Positions 46,501-57,503 of a stretch of 64,000 bases of DNA are shown piece by piece. Every line of letters begins with the position of its first letter. The first letter of the stretch is position 1. Position numbers and translations under genes: made by a program. The stretch spans positions 124,001 through 188,000 of the forward strand of contig JASANG010000694.1 in assembly GCA_030248215.1 (NCBI GenBank). Direction: 5' to 3'. The notes beneath the pieces were generated by a model. The model was given only the letters and a program-made list of their open reading frames with translations. It ran no database searches and was not told the origin of the DNA. This stretch comes from Enoplolaimus lenunculus (taxonomy: Eukaryota; Nematoda; Enoplea; Enoplida; Thoracostomopsidae).

Positions 46501-48130
46501 GACGGTCAATCGGTTGACCGTTCATGCGTTTCACTAGCGCTGACATCTCTTGGGTTTATCGGGTTAGCGTTGTAGCAGGATGGGGCATTGTCCGTAAGAC
46601 ACTCCATACGTGAGAATTATAGTTGTCCACACGAGCCATTCAAGCCCTGTGTCGACTGGCTGGACCCAGCGCATTGAGCGCCTAGCTCACTTTGTCGCAG
46701 GGACCTCTTACAGGAAGCTCAGCTGTCCGGCATGGGCGCGCCGCTCGTAGGATACTGGTGCATTGCAGCTCAGGGTTCGCTCCCTTACACAGCCAGAATT
46801 TCCCTCCCATTAGCTTGACCGGCCTTAGAGAGGTACGTTCCCTCGAAAACCCGTTGGGATTGGTCAGACCCCGCCTGATCCCGAGGTGGCGTTGAAAACG
46901 GCGAGTTAAAATTCATTCCGCAGGGAACCAGCATTCCAAGCGACGCAGCATTCGCATGCTCCCCATACTAGAGCGCGCATACGCCACACAATCACTTTAC
47001 CCCTCTGGTTAAACAGCCCATGTGGACACCAAATTTCCGGGTACATTATAAGCTACAAGGTGCTTTATTTGAAGGGGGTCACACTCGTTTGGTTTTCATG
47101 GATTTGGGGGTGATTTGCGTGAGAGTCGGCATCGGTTTCATGTAATTACACGCCGATGTCCGACAGGCAGCTCAACCACAGTTGTAGGTAACTTATTACG
47201 TACATAACATTTTAGTGGGATATGGGACATAGCTGCCAAGAAAATTATTCCGAGCCGCCATATCCATAGTCCCCTTGGACCAGCCAGGTCATACTTCACA
47301 CAATGGAGTAAGCAATTCAATCACATATTAGGATGGGCGTCACATCCGTTCATCAGGCTGTGTCAGGTGCTCCAAACCACCCTGTCTTTAATTAGTCAGT
47401 CAAACAGCTTAAGGTTAGCAGGCCTAATTCTTGTTTTGGGTGATAGCAGCCCTGAAAATTCTGGTACAGAGAGTATGAGGTGACTAAAATTCGGTGTGGG
47501 AGCGTTGAGCCCTGCACTTTCATCTAATAATTGAGCACGGACAGTCAATTCGGAGCATCCAACACAACACGGGAGATTCGGAAGACGTGAGTAATCCTTA
47601 CCGATGAGAAAGGGTTTATTTTCAGCATTCGAAGTATCTACTCTCAAAAGGATTTCCAAACTCTTTAATTTTATACACACGTCTCCCGTATATCCATTGA
47701 GGCAAGGCAGCACCAGGTGCTGAAAGGGGGAAAGTTCTGAAACATGGAAGTTTCTGCAATTGAGGTTTTGGTTGGAAATTGAAAGAGAGTCATTCTGCCG
47801 GAGTTGTTACTTTTATCGCTGAGCCCAAGGTGTGGTTTTAGCATGTTGTCGATACACCCAATCGAAGGGTGCACGCTGTTTAATATGTAGTCTTAATCTC
47901 AACAGGGTTTGTGTGATAGCCGAGGAACCGCAGTCGACCGCAACTGTTCCCCGGGTTATGTAAGTGTTCTTGTGCGCCCCTTCCGTCGAAGGTTGGGTTC
48001 CTAGATAGTGTGAGTAACTGTGTTCTCAAGAAAATTTCCCGGCACTAGCGAATATGAGCCGGTCTGGGATGGGACGAGCGCCATACGTAATTAGATTATT
48101 AAGTGTTGGGAGTTGGTTGAGCTATGAACC
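40502..48130. other. Non-coding interior of the giant LTR element
   Basis: About 7.6 kb with near-even base composition and no frame longer than about 105 codons. Many short perfect inverted repeats are visible: an 11-bp arm, 22-nt palindrome at 42,188-42,209; 43,778-43,814 (9 bp); 44,115-44,131 (8 bp); 45,085-45,104 (8 bp); 46,131-46,159 (10 bp); 46,502-46,521 (8 bp, extended by flanking pairs); and 42,775-42,793 (8 bp). No similarity to pol genes is seen. Confidence 0.6.
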
Positions 48131-48149
48131 ATGTACTCAATTCGAGTAA

Positions 48150-48630
48150 ATGGCGTCCTGCTGAAGAATTTTGGAGCAGGGTTTTTGCGTGCCCAGAATG
48201 AAACAACGTTCTTAGAGCGGACGCTCAACAAGCTCCCAACAAGACCACAATACGTATATATCATATGCTAACAAGCTCATGGAACAGATACGTAATCGCG
48301 AGCAGGGTTCTCCGGTTTTATTTAATTATGGTGAACAACCCTGCACTGCGTGATTAAACATATACGAGTGAGCTTAAATTTAAATTCGTTATGGGCTGCA
48401 TAAAATTTGCCTGAAGGGAAGCAGCCTGTCATGCGTGACCAAAACAATCATACTACATAACCTAAAGTTTGGTGAGCGAAAGCCATAGCTGCTCGAATTT
48501 TGCCTAAACCTGAAGCAGCTAGTCCTTAGATTTTAAAATACACTTCTTTAAACAATTAGTACATAAAGTGGGTGAGCGAAAATTAGACCTCTCGAAGTTT
48601 TGCCTAAATGTATGCGAGAGGTCCTTAAAA
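48150..48630 (-). promoter_or_regulatory. Structured leader: three same-loop hairpins ~100 bp apart
   Basis: Hairpins at 48,394-48,426 (GGCTGC/GCAGCC), 48,486-48,521 (TAGCTGCT/AGCAGCTA) and 48,586-48,623 (GACCTCTCG/CGAGAGGTC) have unrelated stems but the same loop core, AA(A/G)TTTTGCCTAAA-like. Each is preceded by GTGAGC(G/T)(A/T)AA, and the units repeat about every 100 bp. Further hairpins lie at 48,157-48,180 and 48,302-48,344. In minus orientation this is 200-680 nt after the 5' LTR, where packaging and dimerisation signals of LTR elements lie. Confidence 0.6.
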
Positions 48631-48799
48631 TTCAAAAACACAGTTGGATTACAGTTAGATAAACCAAAACTCTAAAGGAATAGCGGCAATCACACAATTA
48701 AATTTTAGGGGATATGGTAATTTAAGAGACTGTGGCGTGCCGGAAGACCAGCCAAATTGATAGTTACCCGCAAGAGATTATTGTAATAAATGTTTATGT

Positions 48800-48827
48800 A
48801 TGCAACGCTCACGGCGTGGCCCCCAAG
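48800..48827 (-). other. Primer-binding-site candidate
   Basis: Directly after the 5' LTR, the minus strand reads CTTGGGGGCCACGCCGTGAGC. TGG two bases after the LTR end is the expected start of a tRNA primer site. The tRNA cannot be named from this alone. Confidence 0.4.
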
Positions 48828-51800
48828 TGTTACGGCTGCGACCAACGGGTACCTCTGCGGACGAATCCGAGTGGTATCCCTCACGGGTGTTCATGGCCGT
48901 GGGTCTGCCTAGTAAGCCGACGTGTCTAGCGGATGATGGTCCCCCAGGCGTGACGTCGGGTTTTGAGAGTCACAAAATTCCAACGTCGTCATACGCCTAA
49001 GCTCTCATGAACACTCGTGTGCGTGGCTAAGTCGCGCCCCCAACACATAGTTATAATTCGGAAGGGTGTGGTTGCCGCTGATTTTCATGATTAGGACTAA
49101 TGATTTCTGCGCCTAAATCCTGGTGAGCACTTGGTCACCTGACAAGGTTCGTTGATTTCACCTAAACACCTATTGCAATTTTGTAGAATTTGGATGTCTA
49201 GGTTATTAGTCTATTGTAATAGAGGGCGAATCGACCCGCGCCTCTGTGTTTTGCTCCAAAATGGGTAGTTTGGTTCGCACCAGTACTGTTTTATCTCTTG
49301 AAATTTCAGCCATGGCTCTAGGCCAGGAATTTTCTCGACTGCTCAAGGGTTCAGCAAGGAACACAACCTAAAGTTTTGGTTTATTGAGTCTACACATTTT
49401 ATTTCATGTAATTACCTCTATGCAACGAAACTGGGACTAATCAGTCTCCTGCTTGACAGCCTATAGTTATGTTGCGCACAGAACGATGGTTACGATAAAA
49501 TTAGCTGAAAGTTAGTTGAAATTACTGACTGAAAGTGAAATTACGATTTGATCTCTTATACACCTCTAGATCCCTGTACGCTGGGATAGTCTTACCATGA
49601 CCTAATGTTGACTGGTTGCTGTGAAAGAGTTACGTATTGTTACCCCTGGGTATGCTCATGCAACGGATTTTCCTGTGCCAAGCTGCTTAGAGCATTGTCC
49701 GTTAAAGCAGCAAAGGCAGGGCGATGCATAACTCGTGTGGTAGAGCTGCTGTGTGGAGGGCACACTGTTGAATGAGCACACGCATGGTTCCTAAATACCT
49801 ATCTGAGAAGACACGCGCGCGTACTACATGAGTTGTAGGTGGTGAAATGAGTTAAGGTATTCTTTTAGTCGGCCACAAAGTTGAAGGTGAATTCGCGAGT
49901 AGAGGTGATAAACCGCGCCTGTTTCTTACAATTATGTATCCTGTTCACTCCTAAGCCTAGGTCTCTCACGGCTGCATATTCAACAGTTTGATAGTCAACG
50001 GCGGTGGTATGCCTTGCAGCTAAGTTGCTAGGGCCTGACTAGAATCGTCTGAATTCACGGGGCATACGAAAGTTTTGTACTTGACAGGCAGGGCCTTAGC
50101 TCTTTTGTCTGACAATTCCCTAATGCTTAGCATCGGGCTGACTTGGCCTCCCTGCTGCCGTTGACACTCAACACTCTGAGTATTACTAAATAGATTTTTG
50201 TCCTGGCCAGTGACTATTCACCGAAATTCAGGCCTCAAAATTTTTATCCTGATCACACGCCTAATGCGTTTCACATGATACGTGCCCCTTCATGAGATTG
50301 GCAGAAAAATTTGTACCTGCGTTGTCGCCAACGCCAGGCAAAGTTTAAGGTAAAATTCCAGCTCACACCCCCTTTGTGATACCGAGAAAATCCTAGTGCG
50401 GCCCCCTCTTACTTACTTACTTATCCCCTGCGCGCAACGCGCAGTACCCCCCAGACAGAGTCAGCTCCCCGAGAATTTCGAGTGCACCGTGTCGCCATAC
50501 AGTGCACCGAAAACTCGGTTTGCTGTGTCGCTGCTCGCGCTTCGCGACTGAAAAACCGGAGAAAATCGAAACTGAAACTGAAATTTGCAGCCGTGCACTG
50601 CGTTTATATACCTCTCTCGCTCAGCGCACAGCCAATGAAATTCTGAGCAAAGCAGGCGCGGTTTGAGCTATGTGATTGGTTAAAAATAGAACAGTTGCAA
50701 AGAGCCATTGAAATTTCACACAAGGCAGACGCAGCGAAGCCACGTGATTGGCTGACAAAACCCAGATTGCGGGAGCCAATGACAAAACGTAAACAACTTG
50801 GTTAGGCGGCCTCTGGTTGGCTGTACGGGTTTACACGCAATCTTAACACTCCTAACCGAGGGGTGGGTCGATAAGATTAGATTTAAGCGGTGTGGCCGAG
50901 GGGCAGGTAGCAACCTCTTACGTTGTGGGCCGGGCCGACTGGGTTGGACAACTCCCTCAGAGTACTGGTACGCGCGCGGGGTTTTTCACTTAGATTGTCC
51001 ATTTCCGCGTACAGGGCCTATCTCACGGTCAATAATTAGAGCACCAGGTTACAATACAAAACAAAGTATAAAAATTAAAGACACGACAAAAAAAATAGAA
51101 AACACAAAAACCAAACGAGATGTGCCAAAATCCAGTAAAACTAGAGAGCGGAACCTATGTCATAAGCGGCCAGGTTATTTAGTCAACCAAAATTCACCAC
51201 TACTACTCTAGCGGCTAGCATGTGCCTACAGCCCTAGAATTTCTTTTGCCAGACCAGCTAACGTACGTAGACTATACTAAGGTGTCACAAGTTCAAAATT
51301 CACTGGGGTTTCCTACCCAACCTGGCCAACAAAACGATAATATAAACACGAAAGCACGAACGATAAGGCAAACGGATACAAGGCGTACACAGTTAAACGT
51401 CACAAATCCGTACACTCATAATCCCTGGTAAGGTGTCGAGACAGTGAAGTGCTTACACTATGACTTTAGCCTAACTCAAGGGACACACACACCCAAGACA
51501 CTCTTAGTCGATTCAGAGAGTCCGCCAAAATTACGGGCCTTGAGCTAGCCATAACTTTTCGAGTATCGGTTTCCGAACAGCGGTCAGGGTGGTTTTATTG
51601 CTCATTGCGATGCGCCGGACCCGATAGGACCAGTCCCAACCCTAGATTCCGGAAAACGTGATTTTGCATTTTTGGACTGGGGATCCGTAACGTGTTACAC
51701 GTAAAATTTCGAGAACTTCAAGTGCTAGTAACTTCTTAACGACTGGTCCCAGACCCCGAGTCAGGGTATTTTTCTTGTTCAGCGTGAAAAGCTGCGTCGA

Positions 51801-53720
51801 CTGATACCAATCTCGATACTTAATTCCAAAATTTGCATTTTTGCATTTTTCGACCTCGGATCCGTAAATTTTTACACGCTAAATTTCGGAAACTATGGAT
51901 ACCTCTAACTCTTGAACGAATGACTTCCGACCCCCAGTCAGGGTATTTTTCTCACTCAGCTCGGCGAGCTCTATCGATTGGTATGGGTTTCAACAGCAGA
52001 TTCCGGAAATCGCATTTTTGCATTTTTCGCCCCTAGAATCCGTAACTGCGCATATAAAATGCTGAAAGTTCGAAAGCCCATAACTTTTGAACGAGAGGTC
52101 GGGGACCCCAAGTCAGGGTGGTTTTATTACTCAGCTCGATGAGCTGCGTCGAATGATATGGGTCTCGACCTCCGATTCCGAAATTCATGTTTTTGCATTT
52201 TTCCACCCTAGGATCCGTAAAATTTGAACACACATTTTCAAAAGATCGAGGGGCCATAACTCCCGAGAAGATGATCGCAGACCCAAGGTCATGGTATTTT
52301 TATTGCTCAGCGCAGGGAGATCTAGCAATTGGTATAGGTTTCCCCAGCCTACCTGAGAATTCCTGTTTTGTCATTTTTCACTCCCGGATCCGCACAATGC
52401 CACACACACAAAATCTCAAACTTAGGTCGGGCGGGATTCCTGAACTATCCGTCTCCGATCCGTGGTCAGGGTTATTATCCGTCCCGTCGGGTTGTCGGTG
52501 TTACACCTCGCAATGCAGGTCTTCACAACCTCTAGATACCCCGGGGTCGTAGAAACTGAACACTAAACACAACCCCTTAACTGCAAATACCAAATGTAAC
52601 AAGTATAAGGGGAATGCCAGCGACAAGCCGTAGCATATTCTATGGGGAGTCTCTGCGCGTAGTCACTCGCTCTCAGAATTTAGCACCCGGCGCCCTCGAG
52701 TCCTGATTTGTCGCGGCAACAAGCCAGAAAGCCGTCATGAATTTTGTTCCCTTAACTGACCCCTCTCTCAATCCAAAACCTCGAAACGCCGTCTCATTTA
52801 AACTCAAAATAAATTGCTCAACAATGTTATAGTGAAACTCAAAGCCTACTTGCGGGCCGCTACCTTTCAAGTGCTACTCAAGCCGATCGAACGTTACATA
52901 TATCTTTTAAAATCCTTACGTACGTTGGTCGTTAATTACCCTGTTTAACGGTCGTAAACGCTAAAACGTCGTCTCAAACTGCATTCCTAGCCTGTGTAAA
53001 TCTTGCCATTTCAAAATATCGCGCGTAATACTGAGACAAGAAAAAGTGAGATAAAAACAAACTAGGGCTACATTGAAACGTAGACTAACTCTTAACGCAC
53101 AGTTTGGATGTCACCTAGTGAATACTTACACAAAGCCGTGAATATCCTAAAGTAGTACAAGTTTGAGCAGTTGAGCGCCAGTCAGGGGGCACTCTACGTA
53201 GGGTTACGTAATTCGGCTAATTGAGTGATCGGTTAACCCGCGAATATCCATGTACAAAAACAACTTATACACATATATATATATAGAAAAGACCATATTC
53301 AGTTACATACATAAAAATATGCGTAGGTCCCCTTTGATATTTTCTCGACTAGCCATTCTGCCCCGTTTTTGATTCTACCCGTCCTCTACACAAATCTATT
53401 TGTGCGTTGTCAGACGCTGATAATTAGTGTTATAGAATTCGCTTCGCAGTTACAAAAGCAGCACGCTATTGGCGATAACTTAGGGGTCATTAAGCGACGT
53501 TGGAGAGACACTAGGTAAAGTTCGCATGAGGCAAAAAAATAACGAAACAGATACGTATATAGTAGGAACAATTAACACACTCAGTACAAAAATTATAGAA
53601 ATTGTAACAACGGTAATAGCACGCGATAACGGCAGCAACAACACTAATAGCAATTCCAAAATAGTATGCAGTGGTCACAGAGCCATGATTGCGGAATTAG
53701 AAAGTGTCGTGTCCCTGACA
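48828..53720 (-). repeat. 5' LTR of the giant element
   Basis: 4,893 bp, nearly identical to 32,575-37,479, with TG...CA ends. It carries the same TATA box (about 50,602-50,612), CCAAT cluster, donor series and 176-bp array (51,580-52,470). Compared with the other LTR it lacks one segment of about 27 bp near 51,445 and differs by small AT-repeat length. Confidence 0.85.
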
Positions 53721-54642
53721 ATATGTGCACGGTATAATCGCTACGTAATGTAAAGTACAGATTGAAATGTAAGGTTTACTGAAGTGTGGTTTTGCATTTT
53801 TCGGTGGAAACATGGCATCATATCTCATTAACGCCAAAACATTTTTCAATCGAATTTGGTATCAATACAATCCTCTCAACAAACAAAACAGAGTTAGTGG
53901 GCTAGGCTACTAATAACATAACTTGCGAGATAACTTGGCATAAGATGCTGAATTTTGGGTGGATTTAGTAAAGCCGAAATAACAATTTCAATGTACACCA
54001 GAATTTTTATACTATCATTGAGGGTAAAAAGAGTGCGAATGGTCTTTTTGTGCCCTAAAATGTATCTGTAAGATTTATGCTATGTTTGCATGTCTTTTAA
54101 GCATCACACATGGACTTGGATCCATATTACAACTTTCTGGAATGGACAACTGAACTTAGCGAAACCCGAGTGTTTTAAGGAGCGTCAAATTCGGTAGCAG
54201 TTTGACTAATATTGCATATTATAATGCTTTACACTAGTATTGGCCCAGTGTCTTGAACATTAAGACCGTTTTAAAAAATTTCAGCGCCGAGATCCCTACG
54301 GATTTCAAGTATTAGTGCTTGTACTTGCCCTAGCTGCGTAAATTAGATTTGTACTTGATATCTGATCAATCCCTAATTATGTAAAAAGTTTAGAAGACGG
54401 AACAAAAGCTTTGGTCTTTATTACAATCATTTGGTGTTCCCAAACTATTTTAAACTGTGTTTTGGCACATATATGTTAAGAAAAATGTATAAAACTAGTA
54501 TCTGACGGCTAACTAATTCAGTTTTAGTGAGTAATTAAGAAGTACGCCTTAAAGTAACTTTAACTTGAGAAATTCTTGATGGTGTACGATAAAATTATGT
54601 AAAATTAAATAAATTTAAGATCATTTGAAAAACTTTGAAAAC
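53721..54642. other. AT-rich interval right of the giant element
   Basis: It starts with the target duplication ATAT. No gene is seen in the first 900 bp. The last part may hold the 5' untranslated exon of the small gene that follows, because a consensus donor GTAAGTGA lies at 54,643. Confidence 0.4.
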
Positions 54643-54778
54643 GTAAGTGAAAATTAAAAAACTTTTCAAATACATTAGGTACAAGCACATGCTGGTACCG
54701 AAACCGCGCCGTAAGCTATGTTGTTATCTTTGTTATTCAATGCAAAAAATATTAAATATTTTCAGATTTACTATAATT

Positions 54779-55105
54779 ATGGAAACTAAAGTTTTAGAAA
54801 ATGTCGAAAAACAGTTTTTGATTGGCGATATCGAATTGGCGCAGGAGCAAGTAAAAAGGTATCTTGTACGATGCCATGAATTTGACGAATTTATTGATGG
54901 AAAATCGCCCGAAGAAGATGAACTGCTGAATCTTATCGAAACTAAACGGACAATGGTTTTAATTGTTAAGAATATTTGTCAAAGTATAGAAGTTGGCAAG
55001 TCCTTTGCACAGTCATTACTGGCACAATATATTAGGTTTCCAGAACTTAGTTTACACTACCACTCATTTATAACGGATATCTTTCGAGAAACAACACCAT
55101 CATAG
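54779..55105 (+). CDS. Small host-type protein, 108 residues, unrecognised
   Basis: The ATG at 54,779 lies 13 nt behind a good acceptor (AATATTTTCAG, ending 54,765). A donor GTAAGTGA at 54,643 would remove a 123-nt intron from the 5' leader. The protein starts METKVLENVEKQFLIGDIEL and is mostly helical, acidic, with a central EFDEFIDGKSPEEDELL stretch and no membrane segment. AATAAA signals follow at about 55,293 and 55,411. The frame also extends 5' of the ATG, but that part is Lys/Tyr-rich intron-like sequence. I recognise no family. Confidence 0.5.
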   Translation: METKVLENVEKQFLIGDIELAQEQVKRYLVRCHEFDEFIDGKSPEEDELLNLIETKRTMVLIVKNICQSIEVGKSFAQSLLAQYIRFPELSLHYHSFITDIFRETTPS

Positions 55106-55630
55106 TGCTAAATAACAATCTCTACAATGATTGATGATTTATTAGATCAGCATTTGTAAAAGGTTGTTAACATTTGTGCCGCACGCTGCAACACTATTTT
55201 AATTAACTGCAACTCAAACATAAGACAACATTTAAGAGCGAGTAAAAGTCTGTCTCCTTCTGGACCTGCCGCAAACTGAACGAAACAGAAAAATAAAGCA
55301 AAGTTCTTAAGGTTCTGTAAACGTTAATGCGAACCTCTGACAAACCTTAATTTCTGTTCCTGAACAAGTCCGTATTAGTGTTACGCTATTATTCAGTTTA
55401 CTACTGTTTGAATAAAAACACCAAGAAAATGAACACGGTGAGCTGGTCGTTGTTTGTAAACTGCGCGAACAGCTGGATGACGGCAAAGTAAAATAATGTT
55501 CTACATGAATTTGGATAAGCTTTCACGAATGCTGGACATATAAACACAATACTTGGCCACCACAAACCTCCAATTATACTTAAAAAATGTTATTTTTTCC
55601 TGTTCTTGCAATTTTAACCACCTTGTAGAA
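55106..55630. other. 3' flank of the small gene
   Basis: Contains two AATAAA signals (about 55,293 and 55,411). Otherwise I see no feature. Confidence 0.35.
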
Positions 55631-57203
55631 CCGTCAGTTATCATGACAAGTCCATGAGTAGGAAAGTGGGTGCAGCAAAAGAATACAACAGCTTAATATC
55701 TAAAAAGTACAAAAAGAGCAAAAAAGTCGGTGCATTTCATGACAAATAAGTATTCATGAATCGGAGAGTATACATGAACAGAAAAACAAGTTCATGAGAG
55801 AAAGGGTTCATGAATAAGAGTGTTTGCAAAAGTAAGTGCATTGGATGAGCAGAAAAGTGGGTGCAGTATTAGGTTGCGGTAGTTTAAGGTGGTTCAAAAG
55901 TACAAAACGAATGGAATAGTTAGTGTATGAGCCACAGAGTATTCATGAGAAACAAGTCCATGAGCAAAATGTACATGAATCAGAGTGTTTGGAAAAGTAA
56001 AGTACACTAGATGAGCAGAAAAGTGGGTGCAGTGCATGAACCGTAGAGTATTCATTAACAGAAAAACGAGTTCATGAGCAATATGTTCATGTATCAGACT
56101 GTTCAGAAGTGCAAAAACAAGTTCATGAGCAAAATGTACATGAATCAGAGTGTTTGGAAAAGTAAAGTACACTAGATGAGCAGAACAGTGGGTGCAGTGT
56201 TAGGATGCTGTAGTTTAAGGTGGTTCAAAAGTACAAAACGAGTGGAATAGTTAGTGCATGAGCCACAGAATATCCACGAAAAACAAGTTCATGAGCAAAA
56301 CGTACATGAATCAGAGTGTTTGGAAAAGTAAAGTACACTAGATGAACAGAAAAGTAGGTGCAGTGCATGACCCGTAGAGTATCCAGTTCATGAGCAAATG
56401 TTCATGTATCAGACTGTTCAGAAGTGCAAGCACATTGCATGAGCAAAAATATGGGTGCGCACTGAGCTATGCACCTGATTAGACCAAAAATCTGACTAAA
56501 TAATTTTGCTAAATCATTGAATGAGCAAAAACTGGGTGAAATAATGAACTAATAAAGCCTAAGATCCAAAAATGAGCAGAAAAGTGGGTGCACCCTAATA
56601 TGAGCTAGAAAATGAGCAGAAAAGTGGGTGCGCAACTATGTACCTCATTACAACCTAAATAACTTTGCTGAAATCTCATTGGTCAGTGATTACTGTATCT
56701 CCGGCACCAGGTACAACTTTTCCCGTCAAAATTTTGAAAATGCTTAATTCCCTCATTGACCAATCAGAGCCAATGAGCACAAAAGTGGGTGCAGAGTATG
56801 AGCTAGAAAATGAGCAGAAAAGTGGGTGCGCATCTATGTGCCTGACTAGCCAATCAAAACTATAAACACAACCTAAACAACTTTGCTGAGATCTCATTGG
56901 TCCGAGATTACTGTAACTCCGGTACCAGGTAGAACTTTCCCCGCCAAAATTTGAAAATATGCCGTCATTGACCAATCAGAGCCAATGAGCACAAAAGTGG
57001 GTGTCCAATCAAATTAAAGGAGCCGCGGTTACCGTAGCCAAGTAGCCAATCAAATTGCAGAACACAAATAAAACACCAAAATTTTCCTCAATTCTGATTG
57101 GTCAAAGGTTACTGTAGCCATCACTTGCTCGAATCTGATTGGGCACCCACTTTTTTACTTTTTTACTCGCGAAGAGGTGCCAAATGATCCCACTATACTA
57201 CTA
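55630..57203. mobile_element. Tandem-repetitive transposon remnant
   Basis: The phrase ATGAGCAGAAAAGTGGGTGC and variants recur at least ten times. A unit of about 330 bp is repeated between 55,912 and 56,390 (GGAATAGTTAGTG...CATGAATCAGAGTGTTTGG). A unit of about 214 bp is repeated from 56,677 and 56,891 (CTCATTGGTC...TTACTGTA...TCCGG). The right end, ACTCGCGAAGAGGTGCCAAA and onward to 57,199, is the inverted match of 12,869-12,914. I found no left end and no transposase. CCAATCAGAGCCAATGAGC recurs as well. Confidence 0.55.
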
Positions 57204-57503
57204 CATAAATATCACGTTGTATGATTGTAAAATTGGGTGTGAAAGGGTTGGTATAGATATAAGTCGTGACCTGAACAGCTTCTTCTCCCAGTTGGCAACT
57301 AATCCGCCACTGTGGAGCCGTTATGTAAAATGGCGATCGTGTAAGTGCTGTATTCTATGCCGCGTCCGAAATCACCATTTCACTCAGTTAGTAACTGGGC
57401 CGCCACAAACACTAATCATACTGCTGTGTATTCCAGATAATAGTTACAACAAAATACCATGCATAAGGAACTCTAATGCGAGCTTATTGATTCTTTTTTC
57501 CAG

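Larger units (their letters stand above)
32575..53720 (-). mobile_element. Giant LTR retrotransposon with ~4.9-kb LTRs
   Basis: Two direct repeats, 32,575-37,479 and 48,828-53,720, begin TGTTACGGCTGCG and end GTGTCCCTGACA. They are flanked by ATAT on both sides (32,571-32,574 and 53,721-53,724), a 4-bp target duplication. By eye the repeats differ by about 35 substitutions and a few indels, about 0.7-0.8%, so insertion is recent. Orientation on the minus strand is supported by the TATA/CCAAT layout in the LTR, a TGG-starting primer-site candidate next to 48,828, and a short purine run (AAGAGG) next to 37,479. The internal region (11.3 kb) has one large frame and no visible protease, reverse transcriptase or integrase. 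This resembles large non-autonomous LTR derivatives. The element itself looks whole. Confidence 0.85.

Noticed and set aside
57330-57350. AAAATGGCGATCG followed by GTAAGT as the FARSB start exon
   Set aside because: It resembles a YY1/TISU start with a donor, but the few residues (MAI) do not match the family N-terminus and most of the expected N-terminal sequence is absent.
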